Assembly (NCBI RefSeq): GCF_013403955.1
Contig: NZ_JABFDG010000004.1
Location: forward strand, 186,001 to 250,000
Direction: 5' to 3'
Source of the DNA: Winogradskyella vidalii
GTDB taxonomy: Bacteria; Bacteroidota; Bacteroidia; Flavobacteriales; Flavobacteriaceae
DNA: 64,000 nucleotides
Of this stretch, positions 54,719-63,947 are shown one piece after another (within the stretch, counting starts at the first letter, position 1; each line of letters begins with the position of its first letter). The notes beneath the pieces are model-generated. The model saw only the letters and a list, made by a program, of their open reading frames with translations, had not been told where the DNA came from and made no database searches. The position numbers and the translations under genes are program-made.

Positions 54719-55918
54719 TTGAAATTATTTAATAAAATATATCATTATCTATTTTACGCGTTGGTATTCACCATTCCGTTTGAAGATGATATTAGAGCAG
54801 TCCCAAATATTCTTATCGGAGTATTGTTTGCGCTACTTCTTTTTGTTGAGAAAAAGCCTATTAGAAAACTTCTAGCAAATAAATTATACCTAATAGCCAT
54901 AGTTTTTGTGCTTTTTATCGCATTATCATCGTTAATTATAGGGACGATTTCAGAGGATATGTTCGTTATCAAAAAGTTGTTTATCTTAATCGCCGTTTTA
55001 GTATTATCACTTCCTTTAAAAAAAGATTTTAAGCTTCTACTATTTTTTATCGCATCTGTGACTTTAGGTAATCTTATTTCAGTATTTAACCTTGTTAACT
55101 TCACTTTAGAAGCCGGTTCATTTGAAATTGCATCAGGACAGCATATTAATGATTTACTAATTATAGAACGCTTGTATTTTGGTTTTATAAACTCTATAAG
55201 TATTGCCTTTTCATTAAAGATATGGTCTAAAGTATCTAAAAAATATAAAATAATTATAGCACTTAATATGTTTCTAAGTGTTTGTCTGCTTTTTTTAGTG
55301 GTTTCTAGAATGGCAATTATAACCGTTTTATTATTAATAATGATTAAGATTTTTTATGAAACTAATTTTAAGAAATCACTAATAACTATAGTGCTCATAT
55401 TGGGTACGATTACTGCTTTTTTTCTGTTCAATGATAATTTGGCAAAGCGTTTTTTGTACGTGGATAAGAAAAATGACTTCTTCCATAAGATAAGAGAATG
55501 GGAACCTAGATATGTCATTTGGAATTGTGGCTTATCACATGTTGGTAACTCAGAACATAATTTACTTGTAGGCGATGGTTTTTATGAAACCCAAGGCAGT
55601 CTAAATGACTGTTATATTAATGCAATTTCTAAAAAGAACCGAGTTTCCTATTTCCTTGAAACACGTTTTAATACCCATAATCAGTACTTAGATTTATTAT
55701 TAAGTAAGGGTATTATTGGTCTTGTTGTTTTTTTACTTTTAATCTATGGCCTTATGTGGTACAACAAGAAAGAGGTTAATCAATTAAACATACTGTTGGT
55801 ACTAGTGTTATTTGCTTTAGTAGAAAATTTATTTCATAGACAAATAGGAGTATATTTGTTCGCGATAATTTTAACTGTATTAACACTAAAATCAGAAGAT
55901 AATTTATTAGATGAGTAA
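54719..55918 (+). CDS. O-antigen ligase/polymerase family protein (Wzy-like), copy 2
   Basis: 399-residue multi-pass protein (about 10-11 helices) with the family loop containing VGDGFYETQGSLNDC and NTHNQYLDLLLSKGIIG. A TTG start is used, placed one base after the GT2 stop. It overlaps the GT4 gene by eight bases. Whether copy 1 or copy 2 is the true Wzy and the other a ligase is not decided; two in one locus suggests different tasks. Confidence 0.82.
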   Translation: MKLFNKIYHYLFYALVFTIPFEDDIRAVPNILIGVLFALLLFVEKKPIRKLLANKLYLIAIVFVLFIALSSLIIGTISEDMFVIKKLFILIAVLVLSLPLKKDFKLLLFFIASVTLGNLISVFNLVNFTLEAGSFEIASGQHINDLLIIERLYFGFINSISIAFSLKIWSKVSKKYKIIIALNMFLSVCLLFLVVSRMAIITVLLLIMIKIFYETNFKKSLITIVLILGTITAFFLFNDNLAKRFLYVDKKNDFFHKIREWEPRYVIWNCGLSHVGNSEHNLLVGDGFYETQGSLNDCYINAISKKNRVSYFLETRFNTHNQYLDLLLSKGIIGLVVFLLLIYGLMWYNKKEVNQLNILLVLVLFALVENLFHRQIGVYLFAIILTVLTLKSEDNLLDE

Positions 55919-57041
55919 AAAAAAAATCATACATATTCTTCATTCAGTTGGAGGAGTAGATACTTCATTACGAGTGTTATTAAAAGCTATCGACTCCTCA
56001 AAATTTGAGAATATTGTTATTCATGGTACAAAGGATAATTCGAATTTTTTAGATGATTCTGGTAATTATGTAGATGAGTACAAGATACCAATAGAGCGTG
56101 ATATAAACTTGTTGAAAGATTTTAAATCAATAATAAAAGCGTACAAAATAATTAAAAAAGAAAAGCCCGATCTTATTCATGCGCATAGTGCCAAAGGGGG
56201 ATTATTAGGTAACACTACAGGTTTTTTTTTAAATACTATTAATGTTTTACACACACCACAAGCATATTCTTTTTTGAGTGCTAGTAGTAGCCTTAAACGT
56301 CGTTTTTATGTGTTAATAGAAAGAGTACTTAAAAACAAAAACTCAATTTTGTTAGCATCATCTAATTCTGAGTTAGAAAGAGGTATCAGGGAGGTACACT
56401 ATAAGAAATCTAAAACAGCACTTTTTAATAACTGCATATCTCCAATAACTCTAAATCCAGAGTTTAGTGATATATCAAATTATAACCTTCCTGAAGAATA
56501 TATTTGTACCGTAGGAAGACCATCATTTCAAAAAAATATTGAGCTGATGATTGAAGTATTGAAAGAGATTAAAAAAGAAATTCCAAATATACATTTAGTC
56601 ATTATGGGAATTGGTGTGGTAAGTCCAAACACAGAAAATGTAAAACATTTAATTAAAGCTTATGGTTTAGAAGCTAATACAACTTTAATTGAGTGGACAG
56701 AACGCGAACGGATTTTTCATATCGTTTCCAAATCAAAACTATACATTACTACGGCTAGGTATGAGGGGCTTCCTTATGCTGTAATAGAGAGTTTATCTTT
56801 ATCTAAATCAGTTATTGCAACGGATTGTGATGGCAATAGAGATTTAGTTTTTGATGATAAAAATGGGTTTTTGCTAGATGAAGATGCTATTAGTTTAATG
56901 AGTAAAAAAACAATAGAATTAATTCAAAATGATACTAAAAGGTTAGCGTTTGAAGAGAAATCATTAGATATTTTTAATAAAAACTTTAATATAGAAACAA
57001 ACATTAAAAACTTAGAAGCATTATATGTGAGTTATTGTTAA
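55911..57041 (+). CDS. Glycosyltransferase family 4
   Basis: 376-residue GT-B retaining glycosyltransferase. The opening KKIIHILHSVGGVDTSLRVLL and LIHAHSAKGGLLGNTTG belong to the N-terminal domain. The C-terminal domain shows TVGRPSFQKNIELMIEV and the EX7E motif in YEGLPYAVIESLSLS (about 283-297). Likely adds one sugar of the repeat unit at the cytosolic face. A 204-base gap with a new promoter follows. Confidence 0.9.
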   Translation: MSKKKIIHILHSVGGVDTSLRVLLKAIDSSKFENIVIHGTKDNSNFLDDSGNYVDEYKIPIERDINLLKDFKSIIKAYKIIKKEKPDLIHAHSAKGGLLGNTTGFFLNTINVLHTPQAYSFLSASSSLKRRFYVLIERVLKNKNSILLASSNSELERGIREVHYKKSKTALFNNCISPITLNPEFSDISNYNLPEEYICTVGRPSFQKNIELMIEVLKEIKKEIPNIHLVIMGIGVVSPNTENVKHLIKAYGLEANTTLIEWTERERIFHIVSKSKLYITTARYEGLPYAVIESLSLSKSVIATDCDGNRDLVFDDKNGFLLDEDAISLMSKKTIELIQNDTKRLAFEEKSLDIFNKNFNIETNIKNLEALYVSYC

Positions 57042-57197
57042 ATATAAAGGCGTTTTATTTATAAGAATTCAAAGTTAACAGTCAATTCAGCTATTGAAAT
57101 TTTTATTAATTGAGAAATTCAATTTAGCAATTATATGATAGATTTTTTTAGCGATTTAAATATAGGCTCAAATTTATTTATATTACTTAGATTCAAT

Positions 57198-57205
57198 TAT
57201 ATTTG
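57198..57205 (+). promoter_or_regulatory. Putative -7 element (TATATTTG) before the sugar transferases
   Basis: Exact TAnnTTTG, 40 bases upstream of the first sugar-phosphate transferase, in a 204-base gap. No TTG at the right spacing upstream. Confidence 0.5.
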
Positions 57206-57234
57206 TCCCGAAAACTTCAGTTATTATATAGATT

Positions 57235-57241
57235 AGAGGAG
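57235..57241 (+). promoter_or_regulatory. Unusual strong ribosome-binding site (AGAGGAG)
   Basis: A good Shine-Dalgarno-like AGAGGAG four bases before the start at 57246. Such purine runs are rare elsewhere in this window. It supports the start codon choice. Confidence 0.5.
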
Positions 57242-57245
57242 CATT

Positions 57246-58592
57246 ATGAATAATAGATTTTACACACAATTTTTAAGACTTGTTCTTTATTTTGTAGATC
57301 TACTGTTCGTTTTCTTGCTGTTTTTTAGGTTTTTAACTTCAGACATCAACAAAATAATTATACCATTATTTTTTTGGATTATACTTGCCTTATTTTCTCC
57401 TTTTAAGAACGGTAATAAAATCTTAAGAATCATCAGAATTATCGTTATTACTTTAACAGCTAGGATATCTCTATTTTTACTATTAGTGCTTTCTTATTTT
57501 TATATTATAGATTACAAAATAGAGACTCTAAAAATAGTTAATTGTTTTTTGCTTTTATTTTTTGTTCTTTGTTTTTGGAGAATATTCACCTTTATTCTAC
57601 TTAAGCGGTATTTGCACTATAAGGGCATTTATTATAATAATGTTGTTATCATAGGTCATAACGATTCTACTAAAAAATTAGAGTATTTTTTTGAAAACAA
57701 TAGAGACCACAATTATAAATATCAAGGATTTTTTACAAACAAAGGAGTAAGCAGTAAATTAGGAAATATAAATAAATCATTCAAATATATAATTGAGAAT
57801 GATATAAATGAAATATACTGTTCTGTAAAAGAATTATCTGATGAGCAAATGACTGAGTTAGTTTATTTTGCTGATAATAATTTAAAAACATTAAAACTTA
57901 TCCCTAATAATAAGTATGTTTTTTCAAAAAAATTAAAGTTTGAAAATCATGACCTTATACCCATATTTTCATTAAGTAATATCCCCTTAAAAGAGAACTT
58001 AAATATAATTATTAAAAGGACTTTTGATATTGTATTTTCACTTATAGTTATTGTTGGTTTTCTCTCATGGTTTACACCGCTTATTGCGATGTTGATAATG
58101 TTAGAGTCAAGAGGTGATGTTTTCTTCAGACAATTAAGATACGGTGCAGACTTTAAACTTTTTGCTTGTTACAAATTTCGTTCTATGAGTGCCAATAGAG
58201 AGTCAGATAGTGTTCAGGCATCTAAAAATGATATGAGAATAACAAAGGTTGGGAAATTTATAAGAAAAACAAGCATTGATGAGTTGCCACAGTTTTATAA
58301 TGTGTTATTTGGAAATATGTCAGTTGTAGGACCAAGACCACTTTTATTAAGCCATACTAATGACTATAAGAATAAAATAAACAAGTTTATGGTTAGACAT
58401 ACGGTTAAACCAGGTATAACAGGTTTAGCTCAGGTAAGCGGCTATAGAGGTAATATAGAAAAGGATTCGGATATGCATAATAGAGTTAAATACGATATCT
58501 TTTATATAGAAAACTGGTCGATGTTTTTAGATGTCAAAATTATTATTAAAACAGTTATTAATATAATTAAGGGAGAGGAGAAAGCCTATTAA
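57246..58592 (+). CDS. Polyprenyl-phosphate sugar-phosphate transferase (bacterial sugar transferase), copy 1
   Basis: 448-residue initiating enzyme that puts the first sugar-1-phosphate on undecaprenyl phosphate. N-terminal region with about four helices (1-120), a CoA-binding-like domain (about 125-245), a re-entrant helix (about 255-285) and the catalytic C-terminal domain with KFRSM (about 313), the catalytic Asp345-Glu346 pair in IDELPQ, SVVGPRP and KPGITGLAQVSGYRG. It ends KGEEKAY. It is seven bases before a second related gene; the two share the same domain order. Confidence 0.93.
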   Translation: MNNRFYTQFLRLVLYFVDLLFVFLLFFRFLTSDINKIIIPLFFWIILALFSPFKNGNKILRIIRIIVITLTARISLFLLLVLSYFYIIDYKIETLKIVNCFLLLFFVLCFWRIFTFILLKRYLHYKGIYYNNVVIIGHNDSTKKLEYFFENNRDHNYKYQGFFTNKGVSSKLGNINKSFKYIIENDINEIYCSVKELSDEQMTELVYFADNNLKTLKLIPNNKYVFSKKLKFENHDLIPIFSLSNIPLKENLNIIIKRTFDIVFSLIVIVGFLSWFTPLIAMLIMLESRGDVFFRQLRYGADFKLFACYKFRSMSANRESDSVQASKNDMRITKVGKFIRKTSIDELPQFYNVLFGNMSVVGPRPLLLSHTNDYKNKINKFMVRHTVKPGITGLAQVSGYRGNIEKDSDMHNRVKYDIFYIENWSMFLDVKIIIKTVINIIKGEEKAY

Positions 58593-58598
58593 TAAAGT

Positions 58599-60011
58599 AT
58601 GGAATTTGTACGAGGAAGATATTCATGGGTTCTAAGGCCTTTATTGATTATATATGATCTCTTTATCATCAACCTTCTTGCCTATAAGTTGTTAAATTTT
58701 AATAGCGAAGAATTATACTTTTTCTCCTATGAACTGCTCAATAATAAAAATATATTATACCTAATTTACTCTACCGTATTTTGGCTTTTATCTACACACT
58801 TACTCAACTTTTACAAAGTTTATAGATACACCTCCTTATTAGACGTATTATCTCTAATCCTAAAACAATTCTTTGTTTATAGTTTTATGGTCTATGCTTT
58901 TGAAGGTTTTTTTAGAAGCATAAACATAGACGTTTTCATAACTTTGGCTTACTTAGCTTATAGTTTTATAGCCATTAGTTTTGTGAAGCTATTAAGTTAT
59001 TATATTTTAAAATCCATTAGAGTTTACCTTAAAGGAAACTTTAGAAACATCATCGTAATAGGTGGTGGAGAGAGTGTTAACGCATTAAAAAAGATATTTT
59101 TAGAAAAGAAAGAATTAGGCTATAATATTACAGCTGTATTTAATAATGCAGAAGATGAAAATAGTTTAGGTTCTATTGAAGATAGCTTTGCTTACCTAGA
59201 ACATAATAATGATAATATAGATGAGATTTACTGCTCAATTTCCGATTTATCAGAAAAAGAACTTAACGAATATGTCAGGTATGCCAACGTGAATCACTGT
59301 AATATTAAGTTTATTCCTAATACTAAAAAGCTAATTACTAAGCGTTACAAAACAGATTATTACAACTATATTCCCGTTTTATCGATTCAAGAAGTGGCAT
59401 TGAATAAGGAAGTTAATAAACTTTTAAAGCGACTATTCGATATTGTTTTTTCACTACTAATTATCATTTTTGTCTTATCCTGGTTATCTGTTATTTTATT
59501 TATTTTGATTAAATTAGAGTCCAAAGGGCCTTTGTTTTATAAACATAAAAGAACAGGAATTAATTATAATGAATTTAACTGTTATAAATACCGATCTTTA
59601 ACGGTAACTAAAGAGCAAAAGGGTACTTATGTAAAGGAAAATGATAACCGTCTCACTGTTATTGGAAGATTTATTAGAAGAACAAGTATAGACGAATTAC
59701 CTCAGTTTTTTAATGTCCTAAAAGGAGATATGTCTGTCGTTGGACCAAGACCTCATATGATTTCATATACTGAAGACTATTCTAAAAAAATTAATAAGTA
59801 TAATTTTATTTTTAGACATAAAGTAAAACCTGGTATTACAGGCTTAGCACAAATTAAAGGCTGTAGAGGAGAAATTAAACGTGATGAGGATATTATAAAT
59901 AGAGTTAAATACGATAATTTCTATATCGAAAATTGGTCGCTTTTATTAGATTTAAAAATCATTGGTCAGACTGTGATTAACGTTATTAAAGGTGACGACA
60001 AAGCTTATTAA
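58599..60011 (+). CDS. Polyprenyl-phosphate sugar-phosphate transferase (bacterial sugar transferase), copy 2
   Basis: 470-residue paralogue of copy 1 with the same plan: about four N-terminal helices, the CoA-binding-like domain (NIIVIGGGESVNALKK), and the catalytic domain with Asp365-Glu366 in IDELPQ, SVVGPRPH and KPGITGLAQIKGCRG. It ends KGDDKAY. Differences: the KFRSM motif reads KYRSL, and GYRG reads GCRG. The two could use different sugars or be redundant. It lies in the same transcription unit. Confidence 0.93.
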   Translation: MEFVRGRYSWVLRPLLIIYDLFIINLLAYKLLNFNSEELYFFSYELLNNKNILYLIYSTVFWLLSTHLLNFYKVYRYTSLLDVLSLILKQFFVYSFMVYAFEGFFRSINIDVFITLAYLAYSFIAISFVKLLSYYILKSIRVYLKGNFRNIIVIGGGESVNALKKIFLEKKELGYNITAVFNNAEDENSLGSIEDSFAYLEHNNDNIDEIYCSISDLSEKELNEYVRYANVNHCNIKFIPNTKKLITKRYKTDYYNYIPVLSIQEVALNKEVNKLLKRLFDIVFSLLIIIFVLSWLSVILFILIKLESKGPLFYKHKRTGINYNEFNCYKYRSLTVTKEQKGTYVKENDNRLTVIGRFIRRTSIDELPQFFNVLKGDMSVVGPRPHMISYTEDYSKKINKYNFIFRHKVKPGITGLAQIKGCRGEIKRDEDIINRVKYDNFYIENWSLLLDLKIIGQTVINVIKGDDKAY

Positions 60012-60034
60012 AAAAACAGACGATAAAAAAACAT

Positions 60035-60814
60035 ATGCAACCACTAGTTTCCATTGTTACTCCAATTTATAACAATGCGGATGTTATAAAAAATACGATT
60101 AATAGTGTCCTTAATCAAACATATATTAATTGGGAATTACTTCTTATTGATGACGCTTCTTCAGATGGTACAGTGGGTGTTGTAAAGCCATTTATTGAAG
60201 TTAATTCAAGAGTTAAGCTATTTGTACATAAAACAAATAAAGGTGTAGCAAAAGCGAGAAATTTAGGAACCAAAATGGCTAAAGGAAATTATATTGCCTT
60301 TTTAGATGCTGATGACCTTTGGAAAGAAAATAAGTTAGAGTTACAAATTAACAATCTTGTTAAAAATGTTACAGACCTTAGTTTTGGAAGTTATGAATGG
60401 ATAGATTCCAAAGGAGATTCTCTAAATATAAAAGTTAATGCTTTAAAATCGCTTAGCTACAATAGATTGCTAAAAGCAAATTATATAGGTAATTTAACTG
60501 GAATTTATAATTGCGGAAAGTTAGGGAAAGTATACACTAAGAATTTAAAAAAACGACAAGATTGGCTGTTATGGTTGGAAGTCTTAAATAGAAGTGATAA
60601 GCCAGCGGTTGGTATACAGGAAACTATTGCTTATTACAGAATTACAGAAGGTTCATTATCATCAAACAAAACCAGTTTAATAAAACATAATTTTAATGTG
60701 TACCGAAAAGGTCTTGAGTTTTCTTTAATAAAATCTTTAGCATACTTAATTCAGTTCTTGTTTGAACACTTATTTATAAAAAAGCGTTTAATAGCACCTA
60801 TAATTTCGAAATAA
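60035..60814 (+). CDS. Glycosyltransferase family 2
   Basis: 259-residue GT2 enzyme. Opening VSIVTPIYNNADVIKNTINS, the nucleotide-binding LLIDDASSDGT and the metal-binding FLDADDLW (DxD-like) are intact, and RQDWLLWLEVLNRS near 177 is a typical acceptor-domain motif. It is the last + strand gene of the polysaccharide locus. Its 3' end overlaps, tail to tail by 17 bases, the convergent CapK-like gene. Confidence 0.9.
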   Translation: MQPLVSIVTPIYNNADVIKNTINSVLNQTYINWELLLIDDASSDGTVGVVKPFIEVNSRVKLFVHKTNKGVAKARNLGTKMAKGNYIAFLDADDLWKENKLELQINNLVKNVTDLSFGSYEWIDSKGDSLNIKVNALKSLSYNRLLKANYIGNLTGIYNCGKLGKVYTKNLKKRQDWLLWLEVLNRSDKPAVGIQETIAYYRITEGSLSSNKTSLIKHNFNVYRKGLEFSLIKSLAYLIQFLFEHLFIKKRLIAPIISK

Positions 60815-62105
60815 ATTGTTTTAATTTTCCAGATTTTGAACGTTTAAGCCTTTCAACACGCTCAAAATTAATTGTAATATGGGGTTCTAGATAGCGAATC
60901 ACTTCATTTTTTATACTTGTTTTTTCATCCTCAGAAAGTTCATTTTTACTCACATAACTAATTTTGAAAGTGTCTAAACGAGATTGTTCCACCACAAATT
61001 CCGAAACATTACCATCGTTTTCAATCACACTTTTAGTGATGTAATAAAAGGTTAATCCGGCTGCTTTTTTACCACTCGGTAAAACTACAATATCGTTAGT
61101 TCTACCGATTAGTTTTTTTAGAATCGGCTTTTTAACCGTACTAATTTCAGATAAAACACCAATGTCACCCAAATCATATCTAATAAAAGGATGTGCTTTG
61201 TTGTATAACGAGGTGATAACAACCCGACCTTCTTCACCATAAGGCAAAACCGCATCATTTTCATCTAAAATTTCAACATACAAGGTTTCACTATTCACTT
61301 GCCATTCGTCTTTGGGGTTCTGAAAAGCAATCAAATCTAATTCCGAAGCACCATATTCGTTTATTACAGGGAGTCCTAACTGGGTTTCCAGCAATATTTT
61401 ATCATCATCAAACAGCATTTCTGAAGTCACAATACAAGCTTTTAAAGTCGAACAAACAGAATTTAGTTTAATGTTCTTGCGCTTCAAATACTTCGCAAAC
61501 TGAACAATGGAGCTCGTGTAGCCATTAATATAATCGAAATCAGTCTTTTTAAATTTAGACAAGATTTTATCAAACGCCTCATCACTTAAGTCAAATACCG
61601 AAAACCGAAATCGGTTACCAAAATAATCTTTTACACGTTCTTTGTAATAGCCTTTTTTATCGAGAGGAATACCATAAAAACGCGCTTGTTTAGAGCTATT
61701 AAAATCAATGCCATACCAACCAAATCGATCCATGATTTCTGCCCAAGTTAATGCGTGGCACCATTTGTCTTTTGCAAAAATAAAAGGGTCACCAGAACTG
61801 CCCGAAGTTTTATTTAAATAAACATTTTTTGTTGTAAAACCATCACTTAATCGTTGCTCTAAAGGTTGTTGTAAATGCTTCTTAGTAATAATCGGAACCG
61901 AATTCCAGTCCTTTAAATCAATAGTGTTTCCAAAGGTTTTATAAAACGGATTGTTTTCTAAATGATAAGTAAGTATACGCTTCTTTTGCGTTTCAATATA
62001 AACTTCAAAATCAGCATCAGTTTTAGCCTGAATTTCAGCTAAAGCCATTTTAGCTTTATTTATGTCGAAGCCATTTAATTTTAAAGATAAATCGAATATT
62101 CGCAA
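60798..62105 (-). CDS. CapK-like / phenylacetate-CoA ligase family adenylate-forming protein
   Basis: 435-residue ANL-superfamily protein of the PaaK/CapK group. The ATP-binding motif NKTSGSSGDPF is at about 99-109, with NEYGASELDLIAF in the middle and IRYDLGDIG toward the C-terminal domain. Members occur in capsule loci as CapK; the acyl substrate is unknown. It runs against the polysaccharide operon but touches its end, so it is probably linked functionally while being separately regulated. Confidence 0.87.
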   Translation of the reverse strand: MRIFDLSLKLNGFDINKAKMALAEIQAKTDADFEVYIETQKKRILTYHLENNPFYKTFGNTIDLKDWNSVPIITKKHLQQPLEQRLSDGFTTKNVYLNKTSGSSGDPFIFAKDKWCHALTWAEIMDRFGWYGIDFNSSKQARFYGIPLDKKGYYKERVKDYFGNRFRFSVFDLSDEAFDKILSKFKKTDFDYINGYTSSIVQFAKYLKRKNIKLNSVCSTLKACIVTSEMLFDDDKILLETQLGLPVINEYGASELDLIAFQNPKDEWQVNSETLYVEILDENDAVLPYGEEGRVVITSLYNKAHPFIRYDLGDIGVLSEISTVKKPILKKLIGRTNDIVVLPSGKKAAGLTFYYITKSVIENDGNVSEFVVEQSRLDTFKISYVSKNELSEDEKTSIKNEVIRYLEPHITINFERVERLKRSKSGKLKQFISKL

Positions 62106-62164
62106 GGTGAAATTGCCTTTATAGTTATGAACTCACTATTCTATAGAGTTCTTTTGTAAAATAA

Positions 62165-62196
62165 TTGCTTTTTAAACTTAAAACCAATTATTTTTG
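62165..62196 (+). promoter_or_regulatory. Promoter of purD (TTG-N21-TATTTTTG)
   Basis: TTG at 62165-62167 and TATTTTTG at 62189-62196, spaced by 21 bases. It overlaps an in-frame TTG codon at 62194, which therefore cannot be the start. Confidence 0.7.
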
Positions 62197-62214
62197 TTGA
62201 AACAATTTTTAGAC

Positions 62215-63486
62215 ATGAATATTTTAGTACTTGGCTCTGGCGGAAGAGAACACACATTTGCATGGAAACTATCACAAAGCGATCGCTGTAAAGCACTCTT
62301 TGTTGCTCCAGGAAACTCAGGCACAGCAGCTATTGCGACCAACCTAAATATTGGTGTTACCGATTTTGAAGCCATAAAAGCTTCAGTTTTAGAACATAAA
62401 ATTGATTTGGTAGTCGTTGGTCCCGAAGATCCCTTAGTACAAGGTATTCACGATTTCTTTTTAGAGGATGAAGCCTTAAAAAAAGTAGCCGTTATCGGAC
62501 CACAACAAGCCGCAGCAGAGCTTGAAGGGAGTAAAGAGTTTGCCAAAGAATTTATGATGCGTCATAACATTCCAACAGCAGCTTATGAGAGTTTTACGAA
62601 GGCTAATGTAGAAGATGGTTACAAATTTTTAGAAACCTTAAAGCCTCCATATGTTTTAAAAGCTGATGGCTTAGCGGCAGGTAAAGGCGTTTTAATTCTA
62701 AATGATTTACAAGAGGCTAAAGACGAGCTAAAAAGTATGCTTGTAGATGCTAAATTTGGTGATGCCAGTACCAAAGTAGTCATTGAAGAATTTTTAGACG
62801 GTATTGAATTGAGTTGTTTTGTTTTAACTGACGGAAAAGATTACAAAATTTTACCAACGGCTAAAGATTACAAACGTATCGGCGAAGGTGATACAGGACT
62901 AAATACTGGTGGTATGGGTGCCGTTTCTCCTGTGCCATTTGCTACAAAAGAATTTTTAGATAAAATTGAAAATCAAGTTGTAAAACCTACAATTGAAGGT
63001 CTAAAGAAAGATAATTTACCTTATGTTGGTTTTGTTTTTATCGGTTTAATCAAAGTAGGCGATGACCCAAAAGTAATTGAATACAATGTTAGAATGGGAG
63101 ATCCAGAAACGGAAGTGGTGTTACCAAGATTAAAAACCGATTTGGTTGACATTTTTGAAGCTATGGCGAACCAAACCTTATCTAAAGTTGCTATAGATAT
63201 TGATGAACGTGCTGCAACCACAGTAATGTTAGTATCTGGTGGTTATCCTGAAGCTTATGAAAAAGGCAAAGAGATTACAGGTGTAGACAATATTACCGAC
63301 TCTATTGTGTTTCATGCAGGTGCAAAAGCAGAAGACGGTAAAGTAGTGACTTCTGGAGGTCGTGTTATAGCAGTTACGTCTTATGGCAACTCGTACCAAG
63401 AAGCCATAAAAAAATCTTACCAAAGTATAGAAAAACTACATTTTGATAAGATGTATTATCGTAAGGATATTGGATTTGATTTATAA
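62215..63486 (+). CDS. purD: Phosphoribosylamine-glycine ligase
   Basis: Second step of purine synthesis, forming GAR from phosphoribosylamine, glycine and ATP. ATP-grasp enzyme of normal length (about 423 residues). Visible are MNILVLGSGGREHTFAWKL at the start, FAKEFMMRHNIPTA, ADGLAAGKGVLIL (ATP-binding), and NTGGMGAVSPVPF. The start at 62215 is chosen over an in-frame upstream codon because MNILVLGSGGREH is the family N-terminus and the promoter lies in front of it. No other pur gene is adjacent. Confidence 0.96.
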   Translation: MNILVLGSGGREHTFAWKLSQSDRCKALFVAPGNSGTAAIATNLNIGVTDFEAIKASVLEHKIDLVVVGPEDPLVQGIHDFFLEDEALKKVAVIGPQQAAAELEGSKEFAKEFMMRHNIPTAAYESFTKANVEDGYKFLETLKPPYVLKADGLAAGKGVLILNDLQEAKDELKSMLVDAKFGDASTKVVIEEFLDGIELSCFVLTDGKDYKILPTAKDYKRIGEGDTGLNTGGMGAVSPVPFATKEFLDKIENQVVKPTIEGLKKDNLPYVGFVFIGLIKVGDDPKVIEYNVRMGDPETEVVLPRLKTDLVDIFEAMANQTLSKVAIDIDERAATTVMLVSGGYPEAYEKGKEITGVDNITDSIVFHAGAKAEDGKVVTSGGRVIAVTSYGNSYQEAIKKSYQSIEKLHFDKMYYRKDIGFDL

Positions 63487-63511
63487 TTATAAATCAAAAA
63501 TTTACAGAAAA

Positions 63512-63739
63512 TTAAAGATAAGAATGTGAAGAAATACTTTTGTCTTCTTCATTGTTCTCATTGAATTTTTTAAGTTGTAGCATCCAATATACAAAGGCTA
63601 CAACACCAATAAACATAAACAACCATGAAAACATATTAGCAGCAAACCAATTTTCTAATTCTAATGCTTTAAGTGCATCAAATGGTGCAAGTAATACATT
63701 TACAAATAAATCCGCTATTCCTTCGAAGAAATCCTTCAT
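63512..63739 (-). CDS. Small membrane protein, probable DUF6341 family
   Basis: 75 residues with one clear transmembrane helix (about 36-55, MFSWLFMFIGVVAFVYWML) and an amphipathic N-terminus (DLFVNVLLAPFDALKALELE). It matches my memory of the Flavobacteriia DUF6341 family, often found near purD and DUF6427. Function is unknown. A TATTTTTG element at 63793-63800 on the minus strand may be its promoter. Confidence 0.7.
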   Translation of the reverse strand: MKDFFEGIADLFVNVLLAPFDALKALELENWFAANMFSWLFMFIGVVAFVYWMLQLKKFNENNEEDKSISSHSYL

Positions 63740-63947
63740 AACTTTATAAATTTACAACAACTCTAATTTGATTTAGAATTGGAATCGAGCAGCAAAAATA
63801 CAAAAAGAAATGAAACTGATATAAATGGTAGTTAGAATTTTTATACCTAATTAAACCCTAGTGCCATCTGCAATAGCATAGCTTAAATTTAGTATTTAAG
63901 GTTGTTTTTGATTTCTAATAAAATAAAATTTTACGCAACGTCTATTT

